DNA of 64,000 nucleotides from Streptomyces sp. PTY087I2 (GCF_001687325.1 NZ_LZRD01000020.1:62001-126000), one strand, 5' to 3'; shown: positions 1 to 7,840, numbered from the stretch's first letter. Notes: a model not told the origin generated them from the letters alone. Numbers and translations are program-made.

Positions 1-12
1 TCCGGGGACGGA

Positions 13-34
13 GGAGCGCGGAGTGACGCGCTCC
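13..34. terminator. Short inverted repeat, possible terminator
   Basis: GGAGCGCG and CGCGCTCC form an 8-bp stem with a 6-base loop. It lies about 90 bases past the end of the XRE regulator gene on the minus strand and could terminate that cassette. There is no clear T-run on either side. Confidence 0.35.
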
Positions 35-72
35 ATTGGGAGCGTAGGGGTGCAATTTCCCTCTGGATAGAA

Positions 73-89
73 AATTTCTCGGAATTTCT
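73..89. repeat. AATTTCT direct repeat, 10-bp period
   Basis: AATTTCT occurs at 73-79 and again at 83-89, exactly ten bases apart, in an AT-rich patch that stands out from the surroundings. Same-face spacing of one helical turn suggests a protein-binding site, but the gene it would serve lies outside the window or is the adjacent XRE cassette. Nothing else is seen in 1-122. Confidence 0.35.
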
Positions 90-122
90 AGCAACTCACT
101 CGCCAGGGGAGGCGGCGCGCAA

Positions 123-1010
123 TCAGGAGCTATCTTCCGAGGCGTCGGGAACGAGGTCTTCAATCACCCGATTGATGATCGCCCGCGCTGCCCTGCCGTA
201 GCTGGCAACGGCCGCAAGCTGCTCAAACGCGCTGCCGTACAGCTCGATCTCTTGCGGCTGACGGAGGTCAAGTTCAGCCGACAGCGTTTCAACGAGTACC
301 CGCTCGTTGTCGTAGATCCAGAAGCCATGCCATGGCGAGGTGGCGTACTGAGTCTCGAAGTCGATAATGCCGAGACGTACGTTCGGGAGCTGCGACAGTG
401 AAACCAGCCGGTCAAGCTGACCAATCATGACGTCCGGCGTACAGAGTCGAAACCTGAGCGCCGCTTCGGTAAGAACGAAGTGGAATCGCTTGTCCGGTCG
501 GTACAGGATCTCTTGGCGTCTTGCCCGCCCGGCCACGGCCTCGTTGATGTCGTTGGGCAACTTCAGCCGGCGGATGCCTTCAGCGAAGCGGGCACGTGCG
601 TACTCGGGTGTCTGGAGGAGGCCGGGAATCACGGTTGCCTCGAAGGCACGGAAGAGTCGGGTCCTCTGGTCCCATGAGATCAGCTCTTGCTGGTGAGGCT
701 TCAAGCCGGTACGGAGGATGCGTTGCCACTCAGCGTGCTGCACCTCCAGCGTGTGCAGCGAAGCAAGCAGGGCTTCGGCCTCGCCCGCGCTTCCCGTAAC
801 CGTGGCCCACTTACGAATGTCGTCGTCAGTGGGTGTCTGACGCCCATTCTCCAGCTTGGACACCTTGGAAGGCGGCCATGACAACGACTCCGCGAGCTGC
901 CTGCCGCTCATGTCGGCGGCTTGGCGAAGCTCGCGGAGTCGTTTGCCCAGGGCGTCCCTGGCCTCGTGGACGTTAGACGAACCCGAGGTGCTGTTCGGTG
1001 GCAAAGTCAT
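123..1010 (-). CDS. XRE-family regulator, HTH plus DUF5753
   Basis: A helix-turn-helix XRE domain lies at about residues 20-75 (LRELRQAADMSGRQLAESL, SKVSKLENGR). It is followed by the roughly 180-residue DUF5753 domain typical of Streptomyces regulators (LKPHQQELISWDQ, VIPGLLQTPEYARARF, PNVRLGIIDFE). The ATG at 1010 was chosen over the longer reading frame because AGGCGGG precedes it and family proteins start about here; the longer frame reads through the upstream gene. The start lies 38 bases inside the DUF6879 gene, so the three minus-strand genes look co-transcribed. Such regulators usually control their own small operons; the target is unknown. GC is lower than in the genes beyond 2000, which fits horizontal acquisition. 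Confidence 0.88.
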   Translation of the reverse strand: MTLPPNSTSGSSNVHEARDALGKRLRELRQAADMSGRQLAESLSWPPSKVSKLENGRQTPTDDDIRKWATVTGSAGEAEALLASLHTLEVQHAEWQRILRTGLKPHQQELISWDQRTRLFRAFEATVIPGLLQTPEYARARFAEGIRRLKLPNDINEAVAGRARRQEILYRPDKRFHFVLTEAALRFRLCTPDVMIGQLDRLVSLSQLPNVRLGIIDFETQYATSPWHGFWIYDNERVLVETLSAELDLRQPQEIELYGSAFEQLAAVASYGRAARAIINRVIEDLVPDASEDSS

Positions 1011-1509
1011 CCCGCCTGATGGCGTGGTGCCAAGCGGCATCACGCCAGTAGTTATGCTGCACGACCTCGCTGGCGTCTTCGATGACCTCGCCACCAAGGA
1101 AGGCATCGGCGTCATCAAAGTGCATCCGCACCAGCTTGCGCGAGTCGAACAGCCAGTAGTCGTGATTGGGGAGCTGTCCGGCGTCCGCCCGGTCACGCGT
1201 CAGGTAGCGGATGTCCTCGCCCGCCCCGTTGGTGAACTGAGCACACCACACACCGAACCGGCTGTAGTCGGTGAGCGGCAAGCTGACCACCCGCACACGT
1301 GTGAAGCGTCGCCCCTTGGACGTAGCGTCACGGATCATGGTCAGCCAGTCCTGCATCCACGGCAGGTCGTCCTTCTCCTGCGCGAGGAACTTCCGCAGCG
1401 ACTCGTTCTCGTAGTCCGCGTCGTAACGGTCGCGTACTTCCAGGCGAAACGCCGTGTGCTCGAACGACTGGAAGAGCTTGCCGAACTCTTCTCCGGTCAG
1501 AAAGCTCAG
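973..1509 (-). CDS. DUF6879-like protein with CTG start
   Basis: The best-conserved part (RVRVVSLPLTDYSRFGVWCA, ending IRRDDFATEQHLGFV) matches the DUF6879 family as I remember it; no biochemical function is known to me. An ATG at 1356 would remove about 50 conserved residues (LTGEEFGKLFQSFEHTAFRL onwards). Upstream in the same frame is CTG at 1509, which overlaps the TGA of the preceding gene as CTGA and follows a strong GGAGGAGGGAG site. I therefore place the start at this rare CTG, giving 178 residues by translational coupling. A second CTG at 1500 is possible. The gene sits between a small acidic protein and the XRE regulator. Confidence 0.72.
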   Translation of the reverse strand: MSFLTGEEFGKLFQSFEHTAFRLEVRDRYDADYENESLRKFLAQEKDDLPWMQDWLTMIRDATSKGRRFTRVRVVSLPLTDYSRFGVWCAQFTNGAGEDIRYLTRDRADAGQLPNHDYWLFDSRKLVRMHFDDADAFLGGEVIEDASEVVQHNYWRDAAWHHAIRRDDFATEQHLGFV

Positions 1510-1739
1510 TGTTCTCCCTCCTCCATGTAGCGGCGGGCGTACATCTTGAGCACGTCTTCCGGGATCTCGATCAGCGTCTCATGGTCGGGGACCTCGCCGA
1601 CGTCGGCCAGCACCTGGGGGTCCGTCACCTTCCAACCCTGCGCGATGTAGGTGACGCGGTCGGTGCGGTCGGTGGCGAACAGCGTCGGAGAGTTGCCGAT
1701 CTGAGACTCAGGGTCCTTACCGAGGAACCGAGCACGCAT
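1506..1739 (-). CDS. Small acidic hypothetical protein, first gene of cassette
   Basis: This 77-residue protein starts MRARFLGKDPESQIGNSPTL and ends in an acidic tail (YMEEGEH). I do not recognise a named domain. The ATG at 1739 follows AAGGGAGGGCAC; a longer frame from 1781 has no comparable ribosome site. Its stop overlaps the CTG start of the DUF6879 gene. In Streptomyces mobile islands, small proteins of this kind are often paired with DUF6879 and DUF5753 regulators, so an accessory partner role is an inference from context only. Confidence 0.7.
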   Translation of the reverse strand: MRARFLGKDPESQIGNSPTLFATDRTDRVTYIAQGWKVTDPQVLADVGEVPDHETLIEIPEDVLKMYARRYMEEGEH

Positions 1740-1898
1740 GGTGCCCTCCCTTGCTCGAAACTTGGCGAACCGTTCTCGCACATCGTGAGGCGGACGGCTC
1801 GAACGGTCAAGGTGCCCTCATTGGACCCGGCAACTGACGGACGGGGTCTCTACTAGCCCACGAAGCCGCTGACCTGGGGCTATGGCCTCGGTGCGCCC

Positions 1899-2315
1899 CT
1901 ACTGCGGAGCGCTCCCCAGGGGTAGACTGGGGGCCGTCCCACTGCTTCGTGAGCGCATTCGCTGCCCGAAGACGACGCCGATGCGGTGCGCCAGGCGCGT
2001 ACGTTCGCGGGAGGGGTCGATTCCCGCGACGCGCAGCCGGCCGCCGCTCGGGGTGAGGATGCCCGTCAGCATCTTGATCGTGGTCGACTTCCCGGCCCCG
2101 TTCGGGCCGATGTAGCCGACCATCTCGCCGCGCGCGACCCGGAAGCTGATCCCGTCCACGGCCCGCACCTCGTGGCGCTCCCGGCGCAGCAGGCCCGCCC
2201 GGCGGCGGACCTCGAAGACCTTCTCGACGCCGTCGAGGGTGATGAACCCGTCGTTGCCGCCGGTGCCGATGAATCCGTCGTCGCCGCCGAGGCCGATGAT
2301 CCCGTCGTCCGCCAT
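1899..2315 (-). pseudogene. Truncated ABC-2 transporter ATPase
   Basis: The N-terminal half of an ABC ATPase of the drug or daunorubicin-resistance type is present. Walker A is GPNGAGKS at residues 70-77, and the frame continues to the Q-loop (HRIGVVFGQ, Q118). From about 1958 downward the sequence is unrelated, giving a 20-residue tail and a stop. The LSGGQ signature, Walker B and H-loop are missing, so the product cannot hydrolyse ATP; an intact homologue has about 320 residues. The N-terminus also carries a DDGFIG/NDGFI micro-repeat. The two permease genes just upstream are intact. The break coincides with the edge of the lower-GC cassette, pointing to insertion or deletion there. Confidence 0.8.
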
Positions 2316-2400
2316 GTCCGTGCTCTCCCGCGTAGTCCTGTCCGACCCGGTCGGCGCCTGGCCCTGTGGTTGCTGTGGTTCATGCGGTCCCTGTGGTCGC

Positions 2401-3282
2401 TCAACTGCCCGTGCTCCGGTAGGACCGCAGGCCCGCCCGCCACGCCAGGCCCGCGAGACCGCAGCAGCCCGCCGCGACCAGCGGCGGCAGGAAGGCCACC
2501 CACCGCGGCAGGTCCACCGGGTACTCCCGCCCCAGCACGTACAGCGCGGGCAGCCAGCTCGCGAAGGCCAGCGGCACCACGAACGTCACGCCGCGCACCA
2601 GGTCCTTCGCGAAGACCGTGGGCGGGTACTGGAGCAGCGTCGTCCCGCCGTACGTGAAGGAGTTCTGCACCTCCGAGGCGTCCTGCGCGACGAACTGGAA
2701 CGCCGCTCCCGCGATGAAGACCGCCCCGAAGATCGCCGCCCCGCTGATCACGGTCATCGGCAGCATCAGCACCTTCAGCGGCGTCCAGACGATGTCGAGG
2801 GTGACGAACGCGTAGCCGAGCACCAGCAGGCCCTGCGTGATCCGGCCCAGCCTTCGCAGCGCGAACCGGTCCGCCGCCACCTGCGCCAGCACCGGCACCG
2901 GGCGCACCAGCAGGGTGTCGAACGTTCCGTCCCGGACGCGGGAGCCCACCCGGTCCATCGACCCCAGCAGCAGGTCGCACACCCCGAACGCCGTCGCCGA
3001 CAGGCCGTACAGCAGCGCGACCTCGGGCAGGGAGTAGCCGCCGAGCGCGTCGATGTGCGTGAACATCAGCAGGATCGTGACGAAGTCGAAGGCCGTCACC
3101 GCGAGGTTCCCGAACAGGGTCATGGCGAACGAGGCCCGGTACGCCATCGTCGAGCGCACCCACATCGCCATGATCAGCCCGTACGCCCGGACCCCTTCCA
3201 GCGGCCGGGGCCGGTCCTCGAAGGCGAACCCGGCCGGCTCGCACTCCTCGCCGCCGGCCCGTACCGCCACCGTGTCAGCCAC
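2401..3282 (-). CDS. ABC-2 type transporter permease (second subunit)
   Basis: This 293-residue integral membrane protein has about six hydrophobic segments and the family sequence SMDRVGSRVRDGTFDTLLVR. That resembles the COG3694/PF06182 permeases, which pair with a sister permease and a drug-type ATPase. GTG at 3282 is chosen because it overlaps the stop of the upstream permease by 8 bases and the ATG-started longer frame lacks a plausible N-terminus. It would form the membrane channel of an exporter with the 3275-4075 product. The expected ATPase, 85 bases downstream, is truncated, so the complex may be non-functional unless another ATPase substitutes. Substrate unknown. Confidence 0.85.
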   Translation of the reverse strand: MADTVAVRAGGEECEPAGFAFEDRPRPLEGVRAYGLIMAMWVRSTMAYRASFAMTLFGNLAVTAFDFVTILLMFTHIDALGGYSLPEVALLYGLSATAFGVCDLLLGSMDRVGSRVRDGTFDTLLVRPVPVLAQVAADRFALRRLGRITQGLLVLGYAFVTLDIVWTPLKVLMLPMTVISGAAIFGAVFIAGAAFQFVAQDASEVQNSFTYGGTTLLQYPPTVFAKDLVRGVTFVVPLAFASWLPALYVLGREYPVDLPRWVAFLPPLVAAGCCGLAGLAWRAGLRSYRSTGS

Positions 3283-4075
3283 CCTGCACCACCACTCTCC
3301 TGGTCGCCACGGTCTGGAGCAGGCGGCCCGCCCCGAGCAGCACGACCGCCCAGCCGGCCTGGAAGACGTACGCCTCCACCAGCCCCCACCCGGTGTGCTT
3401 GCCGAGGAACACATCGGCCGGCACCTGGAGCAGCGAGGACCACGGCAGCGCCCGTGCCACCTCGCCCAGCAGCCCGGGGAACAGGTTCAGCGGCAGCAGC
3501 ATCCCGGAGAAGAACAGCCCCGCCAGCATCGCCATCTGCATCGCCCCCGCGCCGTCGAGCAGCCAGAACGCCGACATCGCGACCAGATAGCGCACCGCGA
3601 AGCTGACCACCACGCCCAGGAACACCGACAGCAGGAACGCCGGCCAGGTCCAGAACGAGCCGGGGAGCGCCAGGTCGAAGGCGAGCGCCCCCAGGCATAT
3701 CGGCGCCACCCCGCGCCCCAGCAGGTGGAACGCCGCCCGGCCCAGGTCCGCCGCCAGCCACCACAGCTGGAGGTCGGCGGGCCGGTACAGATCGACGGCG
3801 ACGTCCCCCGTACGGATCCGCTCGACGAGCTCGCTCTCGAACCCGCCGCCCATCAGGGCGCTGGTCATCAGCAGGGCCTGGCCGAGCCAGACGTACGTCA
3901 GCGCCTGGGAGGTGTCGTAGCCGCCGAGCTGCGGACGCTCGTCCCACAGGGCGATGTAGGTGTACGCCATGATGAAGCCGAAGACGGTGTTGGTGAACAC
4001 CCCCGCCGCCGTCGCCGTCCGGTAGGTGGCGTAGCGCCGGAACCCGCCCGCCGCCACCACTGCGTACAGCCGCAC
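3275..4075 (-). CDS. ABC-2 type transporter permease (first subunit)
   Basis: This 266-residue, six-segment membrane protein begins VRLYAVVAAGGFRRYATYRT, typical of COG4587 ABC-2 permeases, and contains LVERIRTGDVAVDLYRPAD, the amphipathic loop of that family. GTG at 4075 follows a purine-rich GGGGAGAGGGGCG site; extending upstream gives only arginine-rich unlikely sequence. It is the first gene of a three-gene exporter operon (permease, permease, ATPase) on the minus strand, transcribed away from the penicillin-binding protein. The operon ends in a broken ATPase gene. Confidence 0.86.
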   Translation of the reverse strand: MRLYAVVAAGGFRRYATYRTATAAGVFTNTVFGFIMAYTYIALWDERPQLGGYDTSQALTYVWLGQALLMTSALMGGGFESELVERIRTGDVAVDLYRPADLQLWWLAADLGRAAFHLLGRGVAPICLGALAFDLALPGSFWTWPAFLLSVFLGVVVSFAVRYLVAMSAFWLLDGAGAMQMAMLAGLFFSGMLLPLNLFPGLLGEVARALPWSSLLQVPADVFLGKHTGWGLVEAYVFQAGWAVVLLGAGRLLQTVATRRVVVQGG

Positions 4076-4285
4076 GCCCGCCCCTCTCCCCCGCCGCCAC
4101 CGGCTCCCGGCACCAAAGCGCACGACCCTAGTGCACGCGCGAGGGCCGCTGCGACTTCTTTTCCGACCGGCCGGAGAGCAACGGGCCGACGACCGGAGGA
4201 GGGAACGGGACAGTAAGAAACGCAGATTTGCTGACGAACCGGGCACTATGGGAGAACTGACCACGTCTCAGGAGCCCCCACCGAC

Positions 4286-6523
4286 ATGAGCGACGAGCCA
4301 CAGAGCTGGGCCCCCCGCGACTCCTCGGGCGCGGGAGCCTCCTCCGGAAACCACCGGCCTACGGCGTCCGGAGAGCCGGCCGGAAATCCTGAAAAGCCCG
4401 GGAAGCCCGGGAAGAAGGCGCGGCCCCGGCGCACCGGCTGGCGGCGCGCGATCCCCACCTGGCGGATGACCCTCGGCACCGTCCTCGGCCTCATCGTCCT
4501 CATCGGCGCCGGGGTCTTCGCCGCCTACCGGCTCGTCGACATCCCGGCCGCCAACGCGGCGGCCACCGCCCAGTCCAACGTCTACCTCTACAGCGATGGC
4601 AGCGTCATCGCCCGGGACGGCGACGTGAACCGGGAGAAGGTCAGGCTCTCCCAGGTCCCCCCGACCGTGCAGCACGCGGTCCTGGCCGCCGAGGACCGGG
4701 ACTTCTACACCGACGACCGCGCCGTGGACGTGAAGGCGATGCTCCGGGCCGGCTGGAACACCGTCACCGGCAAGGGCAAACAGGGCGGCTCGACGATCAC
4801 CCAGCAGTACGTGAAGAACTACTACCTCGGCCAGGAACGCACCGTCCTGCGCAAGGCCAAGGAAGCCATCATCGCGGTCAAGCTCAACCGTGAGGAGTCC
4901 AAGGACCAGATCTTCGAGGGCTACCTCAACACCAGCTACTTCGGGCGCAACGCGTACGGCATCCAGGCCGCCGCCCAGGCGTACTACGGCAAGAACGTCG
5001 AGGAGCTCACCACCGCCGAAGGCGCGTACCTCGCCTCCCTGCTGAACGCCCCCAGCGCGTACGACGTCGTCGCCCACCCCGACAACAAACCCGCGGCCCA
5101 GCGCCGCTGGAACTACGTCCTCAACGGCATGGTCAAGGAACGCTGGCTGACCGCCGACGAACGGGAGGCGACGCGCTTCCCCACCCCCGGCGAGGCCAAA
5201 CCGTCCAACGGGCTCTCGGGGCAGCGCGGCTACATCGTGCAGGCCGTCGAGGAGTACCTGAACCGGCGCGGCATCCTCGACGCGAAGACCCTCGCCACCG
5301 GCGGCTACCGCATCACCACCACCCTCGACAAGGCCAAGCAGGACGCCTTCGTCAAAGCCGTCGCCGACAACGTGACGGCCAGGACCAGCGCCGAACGCGC
5401 CGCCGACCGCAACGTCCGCGTCGGCGGCGCCTCGATCGTCCCGGAGACCGGGAAGGTCGTCGCCCTGTACGGCGGCATCGACTACACGAAGCAGTACGTC
5501 AGCAACGCGACCCGCCGCGACTACCAGGTCGGCTCCGTCTTCAAGCCGTTCGTCCTCACCTCCGCCGTCGTCAACGAGTCCACCACCCAGGACGGCCGGC
5601 CCATCAACCCCAACACCGTCTACGACGGCACCAACAAACGCACCGTCGTCGGCGTGCAGGGGGCCACCGACTACGCCCCCGCCAACGAGGACGACGTCGA
5701 CTACGGCGACATCACCGTGCGCGTCGCCACCGACAAGTCCGTCAACTCCGTCTACGCCCAGATGGCGCAGGACGTCGGCCCCGCGAAGGTCCGGGAGACC
5801 GCGATCGCCCTCGGCATCCCCGCCGACACCCCCGACCTCACCGCCGCCCCCTCCATCGCGCTCGGCACCGCCAACGCCAGCGTCCTGGACATGGCCGAGG
5901 CGTACGCCACCCTCGCCGACCACGGCCGGCACGGCAGGTACGTTCTCGTCGAGAAGGTCACCAAGGACGGCACGGAGATCGCGCTCCCGGAGCGCACCAC
6001 CGAACAGGCCGTCAGCCGTGAGGCCGCCGACACCACGACCGCCGTCCTGCGCAGCGTCGTGGAGGGCGGCACCGGCACCGCCGCCCAGGCGGTGGGCCGC
6101 CCCGCCGTGGGCAAGACCGGCACCGCGGAGGAGGACCGGGCCGCCTGGTTCGCCGGGTACACCCCGGACCTCGCGAGCGTCGTCGCCGTGATGGGCCAGA
6201 ACCCGGACTCGGGCGCCCAGACCCCGCTGTACGGGGCCCTCGGCCTGTCCCGCGTCAACGGCGGCGGCGCCCCGGCCGAGACCTGGGCCGCCTATACGGA
6301 AGCGGCGCTGCGCTCGTCCCCGGCCCAGGAGTTCGACCTGCGGACGGCTCCGGGGTCGGACGAGGAGGACGAGCTCCTGGTCGACGAGAACGCCGACGGG
6401 GGCACGGACCCGTCCTCCTCGACAGAGCCCAACGGCAGCGCCCCGCCCACGCCCGGCACGGACACGGGCGGGAACACGACAGACGAGGGGTCGGTCACCA
6501 CCGTCCCGGACGGAAACGGCTAG
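4286..6523 (+). CDS. Class A penicillin-binding protein (transglycosylase/transpeptidase)
   Basis: This bifunctional peptidoglycan synthase acts outside the membrane, polymerising lipid II and cross-linking stem peptides. Order: basic Pro/Lys-rich cytoplasmic tail (1-60), one transmembrane helix (about 61-83), GT51 domain with catalytic E136 in AAEDRDFY and QGGSTITQQ at 166-174, then the transpeptidase domain with SVFK at 417-420, SVN at 485-487 and KTGT at 610-613. A Ser/Thr/Asp/Gly-rich tail follows from about 655. All catalytic motifs are intact and the 745-residue length is usual for actinobacterial ponA-type proteins. The ATG at 4286 is preceded by AGGAGCCCCCACCGAC. It is transcribed alone, divergently from the ABC permease operon. 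Confidence 0.95.
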   Translation: MSDEPQSWAPRDSSGAGASSGNHRPTASGEPAGNPEKPGKPGKKARPRRTGWRRAIPTWRMTLGTVLGLIVLIGAGVFAAYRLVDIPAANAAATAQSNVYLYSDGSVIARDGDVNREKVRLSQVPPTVQHAVLAAEDRDFYTDDRAVDVKAMLRAGWNTVTGKGKQGGSTITQQYVKNYYLGQERTVLRKAKEAIIAVKLNREESKDQIFEGYLNTSYFGRNAYGIQAAAQAYYGKNVEELTTAEGAYLASLLNAPSAYDVVAHPDNKPAAQRRWNYVLNGMVKERWLTADEREATRFPTPGEAKPSNGLSGQRGYIVQAVEEYLNRRGILDAKTLATGGYRITTTLDKAKQDAFVKAVADNVTARTSAERAADRNVRVGGASIVPETGKVVALYGGIDYTKQYVSNATRRDYQVGSVFKPFVLTSAVVNESTTQDGRPINPNTVYDGTNKRTVVGVQGATDYAPANEDDVDYGDITVRVATDKSVNSVYAQMAQDVGPAKVRETAIALGIPADTPDLTAAPSIALGTANASVLDMAEAYATLADHGRHGRYVLVEKVTKDGTEIALPERTTEQAVSREAADTTTAVLRSVVEGGTGTAAQAVGRPAVGKTGTAEEDRAAWFAGYTPDLASVVAVMGQNPDSGAQTPLYGALGLSRVNGGGAPAETWAAYTEAALRSSPAQEFDLRTAPGSDEEDELLVDENADGGTDPSSSTEPNGSAPPTPGTDTGGNTTDEGSVTTVPDGNG

Positions 6524-6540
6524 GGCAGACAGGCCAGGCC

Positions 6541-6861
6541 TCAGTGCCCCGAAGTCGCCTTCAGGCCCACCACGGCCACCAGCAGCAGACAGACGAAGAA
6601 GATCCGCGCGGCGGTCACCGGCTCGTTCAGCACGACCATGCCCAGGACCGCCGCACCGGCCGCGCCGATGCCGACCCACACGCCGTACGCCGTACCGATC
6701 GGCAGCGTCTTCGCCGCATGCGACAGCAGCATCATGCTCGCCACGATCCCGAGGCCGGTGAACACGCTCGGCCACAGCCGCGTGAACCCCTCGGTGTATT
6801 TCATCCCGATCGACCAGCCCACTTCGAGCAGACCGGCGACGACCAGCAGAACCCAGGCCAT
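6541..6861 (-). CDS. sugE: SMR-family guanidinium exporter (SugE/Gdx type)
   Basis: A 106-residue, four-helix small multidrug resistance protein. It starts MAWVLLVVAGLLEVGWSIGM, with the essential membrane Glu at residue 13, and has the SugE/Gdx pattern KYTEGFTRLWPS rather than the broad-substrate EmrE pattern. Gdx proteins export guanidinium in exchange for protons as antiparallel dimers. The assignment is strongly supported by a guanidine-III riboswitch 42 bases upstream. ATG 6861 is chosen because the longer frame runs through the riboswitch. Expression is expected to rise when guanidine binds the leader RNA. Confidence 0.92.
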   Translation of the reverse strand: MAWVLLVVAGLLEVGWSIGMKYTEGFTRLWPSVFTGLGIVASMMLLSHAAKTLPIGTAYGVWVGIGAAGAAVLGMVVLNEPVTAARIFFVCLLLVAVVGLKATSGH

Positions 6862-6902
6862 GACAGAACCTCCGACGACGAACACACGGACAACTTCACG
6901 GG

Positions 6903-6944
6903 TGCGTCGTCTTTGCCAACCCGGTACGGCGCGTCTCGTCGGGG
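6903..6944 (-). promoter_or_regulatory. Guanidine-III (ykkC-III) riboswitch
   Basis: The minus strand reads CCCCGACGAGACGCGCCGTA then CCGGGTTGGCAAAGACGACG. From memory this matches the Thermobifida guanidine-III aptamer: CCCG/CGGG forms P1 (6943-6940 with 6923-6920), CGCCGTACC is conserved, and AAGACG begins the pseudoknot strand. The GCGCCGT/ACGACGC pseudoknot has one C-A mismatch. It ends 42 bases before the sugE ATG, so control is probably at translation initiation. Confidence 0.85.
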
Positions 6945-6973
6945 TGGTTCCACCGTAGCAAGAAACAGGGAAA

Positions 6974-7001
6974 GGGCCTGGTGACACCGGTCACCAGGCC
7001 C
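6974..7001 (-). terminator. Rho-independent-like terminator after the GroES-like gene
   Basis: A perfect 12-bp stem (GGGCCTGGTGAC / GTCACCAGGCCC) with a 4-base loop lies 14 bases past the GroES-like stop. It is followed on the minus strand by TTTCCCTGTTTCT. It separates that gene from the sugE riboswitch unit. Confidence 0.8.
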
Positions 7002-7015
7002 TGAACAGCACGGTT

Positions 7016-7402
7016 CTACAGATACAGCCCGGTCGAATCCACCGACCCCTCGAACCGGTCGGCGGCCACCGCGTGGAGATCGCGCTCCCGCATCAGGACG
7101 TACGCCACGCCCCGCACCTCGACCTCGGCCCGGTCCTCGGGGTCGTACAGCACCCGGTCGCCGGGCTCCACCGTCCGCACGTTCTGGCCGACCGCCACGA
7201 CGACGGCCCAGGCCAGCCGGCGGCCCACCGCGGCCGTCGCCGGGATCAGGATGCCGCCGCCGGAACGCCGCTCGCCCTCGGACGCGTCGTTCCGCACGAG
7301 CACGCGGTCGTGCAGCATCCGGATGGGCAGCTTGTCGTCGTGCGGGGCGCCGGGGGTGGTGTTACCGGAGGTGGTGCTACCGGGGGTGGTGTTCTCGCTC
7401 AC
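7016..7402 (-). CDS. GroES-family (Cpn10-like) co-chaperonin protein
   Basis: A 128-residue protein. After a low-complexity Thr/Gly/Pro-rich head (residues 1-20), the Cpn10 fold is recognisable: PIRMLHDRVLVRNDASEGER, the mobile-loop region SGGGILIPATA, GRRLAWAVVVAVG, and VEPGDRVLYDPEDRAEVEV. There is no groEL next to it, so it is the stand-alone GroES-like paralogue seen in Streptomyces rather than the main groES; whether it caps GroEL is unknown. ATG 7402 is the only plausible start. It appears monocistronic, ending in a strong hairpin. Confidence 0.85.
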   Translation of the reverse strand: MSENTTPGSTTSGNTTPGAPHDDKLPIRMLHDRVLVRNDASEGERRSGGGILIPATAAVGRRLAWAVVVAVGQNVRTVEPGDRVLYDPEDRAEVEVRGVAYVLMRERDLHAVAADRFEGSVDSTGLYL

Positions 7403-7451
7403 GCCCGCAACCTACCTGCCGAGGGCCGGACCGTACGCCTCCGGGTTCGGA

Positions 7452-7772
7452 TCACGCGCGGCGGCGGCGCTTCGACGCGGTGAGCAGCCCCACCACGCCG
7501 ACCACCAGCAGCGCCGCGGGGATCACCCGCTCCAGCCGCGGCGAGCCGTCCTCCGCGACGAACTGGGCCTTCACCTCCGACACCGAGCGGTTCACCGCGA
7601 CGAAGGCACGGCCGGCCGTCCGGTCCACGGACTGGGCCGCCTTCGCCTTGGCGTCTCCGATGATCGTCTTCGGGTGTACGCGCACCCCGATCTCGTCGAG
7701 CACCACAGCGAGCTGCTCGCGCCTGCTGATGATGTCCGCCTCGATCTGCGCAGGGGTCCTGGCATCCGACAC
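7452..7772 (-). CDS. DUF3618 family membrane-associated protein
   Basis: This 106-residue protein starts VSDARTPAQIEADIISRREQ, the conserved DUF3618 head. It continues with a helical region (LDEIGVRVHPKTIIGDAKAK), has one transmembrane helix near the end (VIPAALLVVGVVGLL) and a basic SKRRRRA tail. GTG 7772 follows ACGGAGGCGGCGCA; the 323-residue frame upstream is antisense to the peroxiredoxin gene. Function is not established. It is divergent from bcp, with a tandem repeat between them. Confidence 0.87.
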   Translation of the reverse strand: MSDARTPAQIEADIISRREQLAVVLDEIGVRVHPKTIIGDAKAKAAQSVDRTAGRAFVAVNRSVSEVKAQFVAEDGSPRLERVIPAALLVVGVVGLLTASKRRRRA

Positions 7773-7802
7773 TGCGCCGCCTCCGTGGTCGTCGTCCGTT
7801 GA

Positions 7803-7840
7803 ACCTTCGTCTGAGACCTTCGTCTGAGACCTTCGTCGAC
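7803..7840. repeat. 13-bp tandem repeat in divergent promoter region
   Basis: ACCTTCGTCTGAG is repeated at 7803-7815 and 7816-7828, followed by a partial third copy (ACCTTCGTCGA). It lies in the DUF3618/bcp intergenic region, 31 bases upstream of the DUF3618 start, and could be an operator array or a slippage product. Confidence 0.5.

Noticed and set aside
1011..1196. Longer N-terminus for the XRE regulator
   Set aside because: Those 62 residues lie antisense to family expectation and overlap the conserved DUF6879 coding frame; no ribosome site precedes 1196.
1899..1960. Natural short ATP-binding protein
   Set aside because: It lacks the signature motif, Walker B and H-loop required in all ABC ATPases, and the tail after the Q-loop is unrelated.
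4268..6775. 835-residue frame antisense to the penicillin-binding protein
   Set aside because: It is a GC-rich shadow of the real gene with a Gly/Asp/Val-biased composition and no domain.
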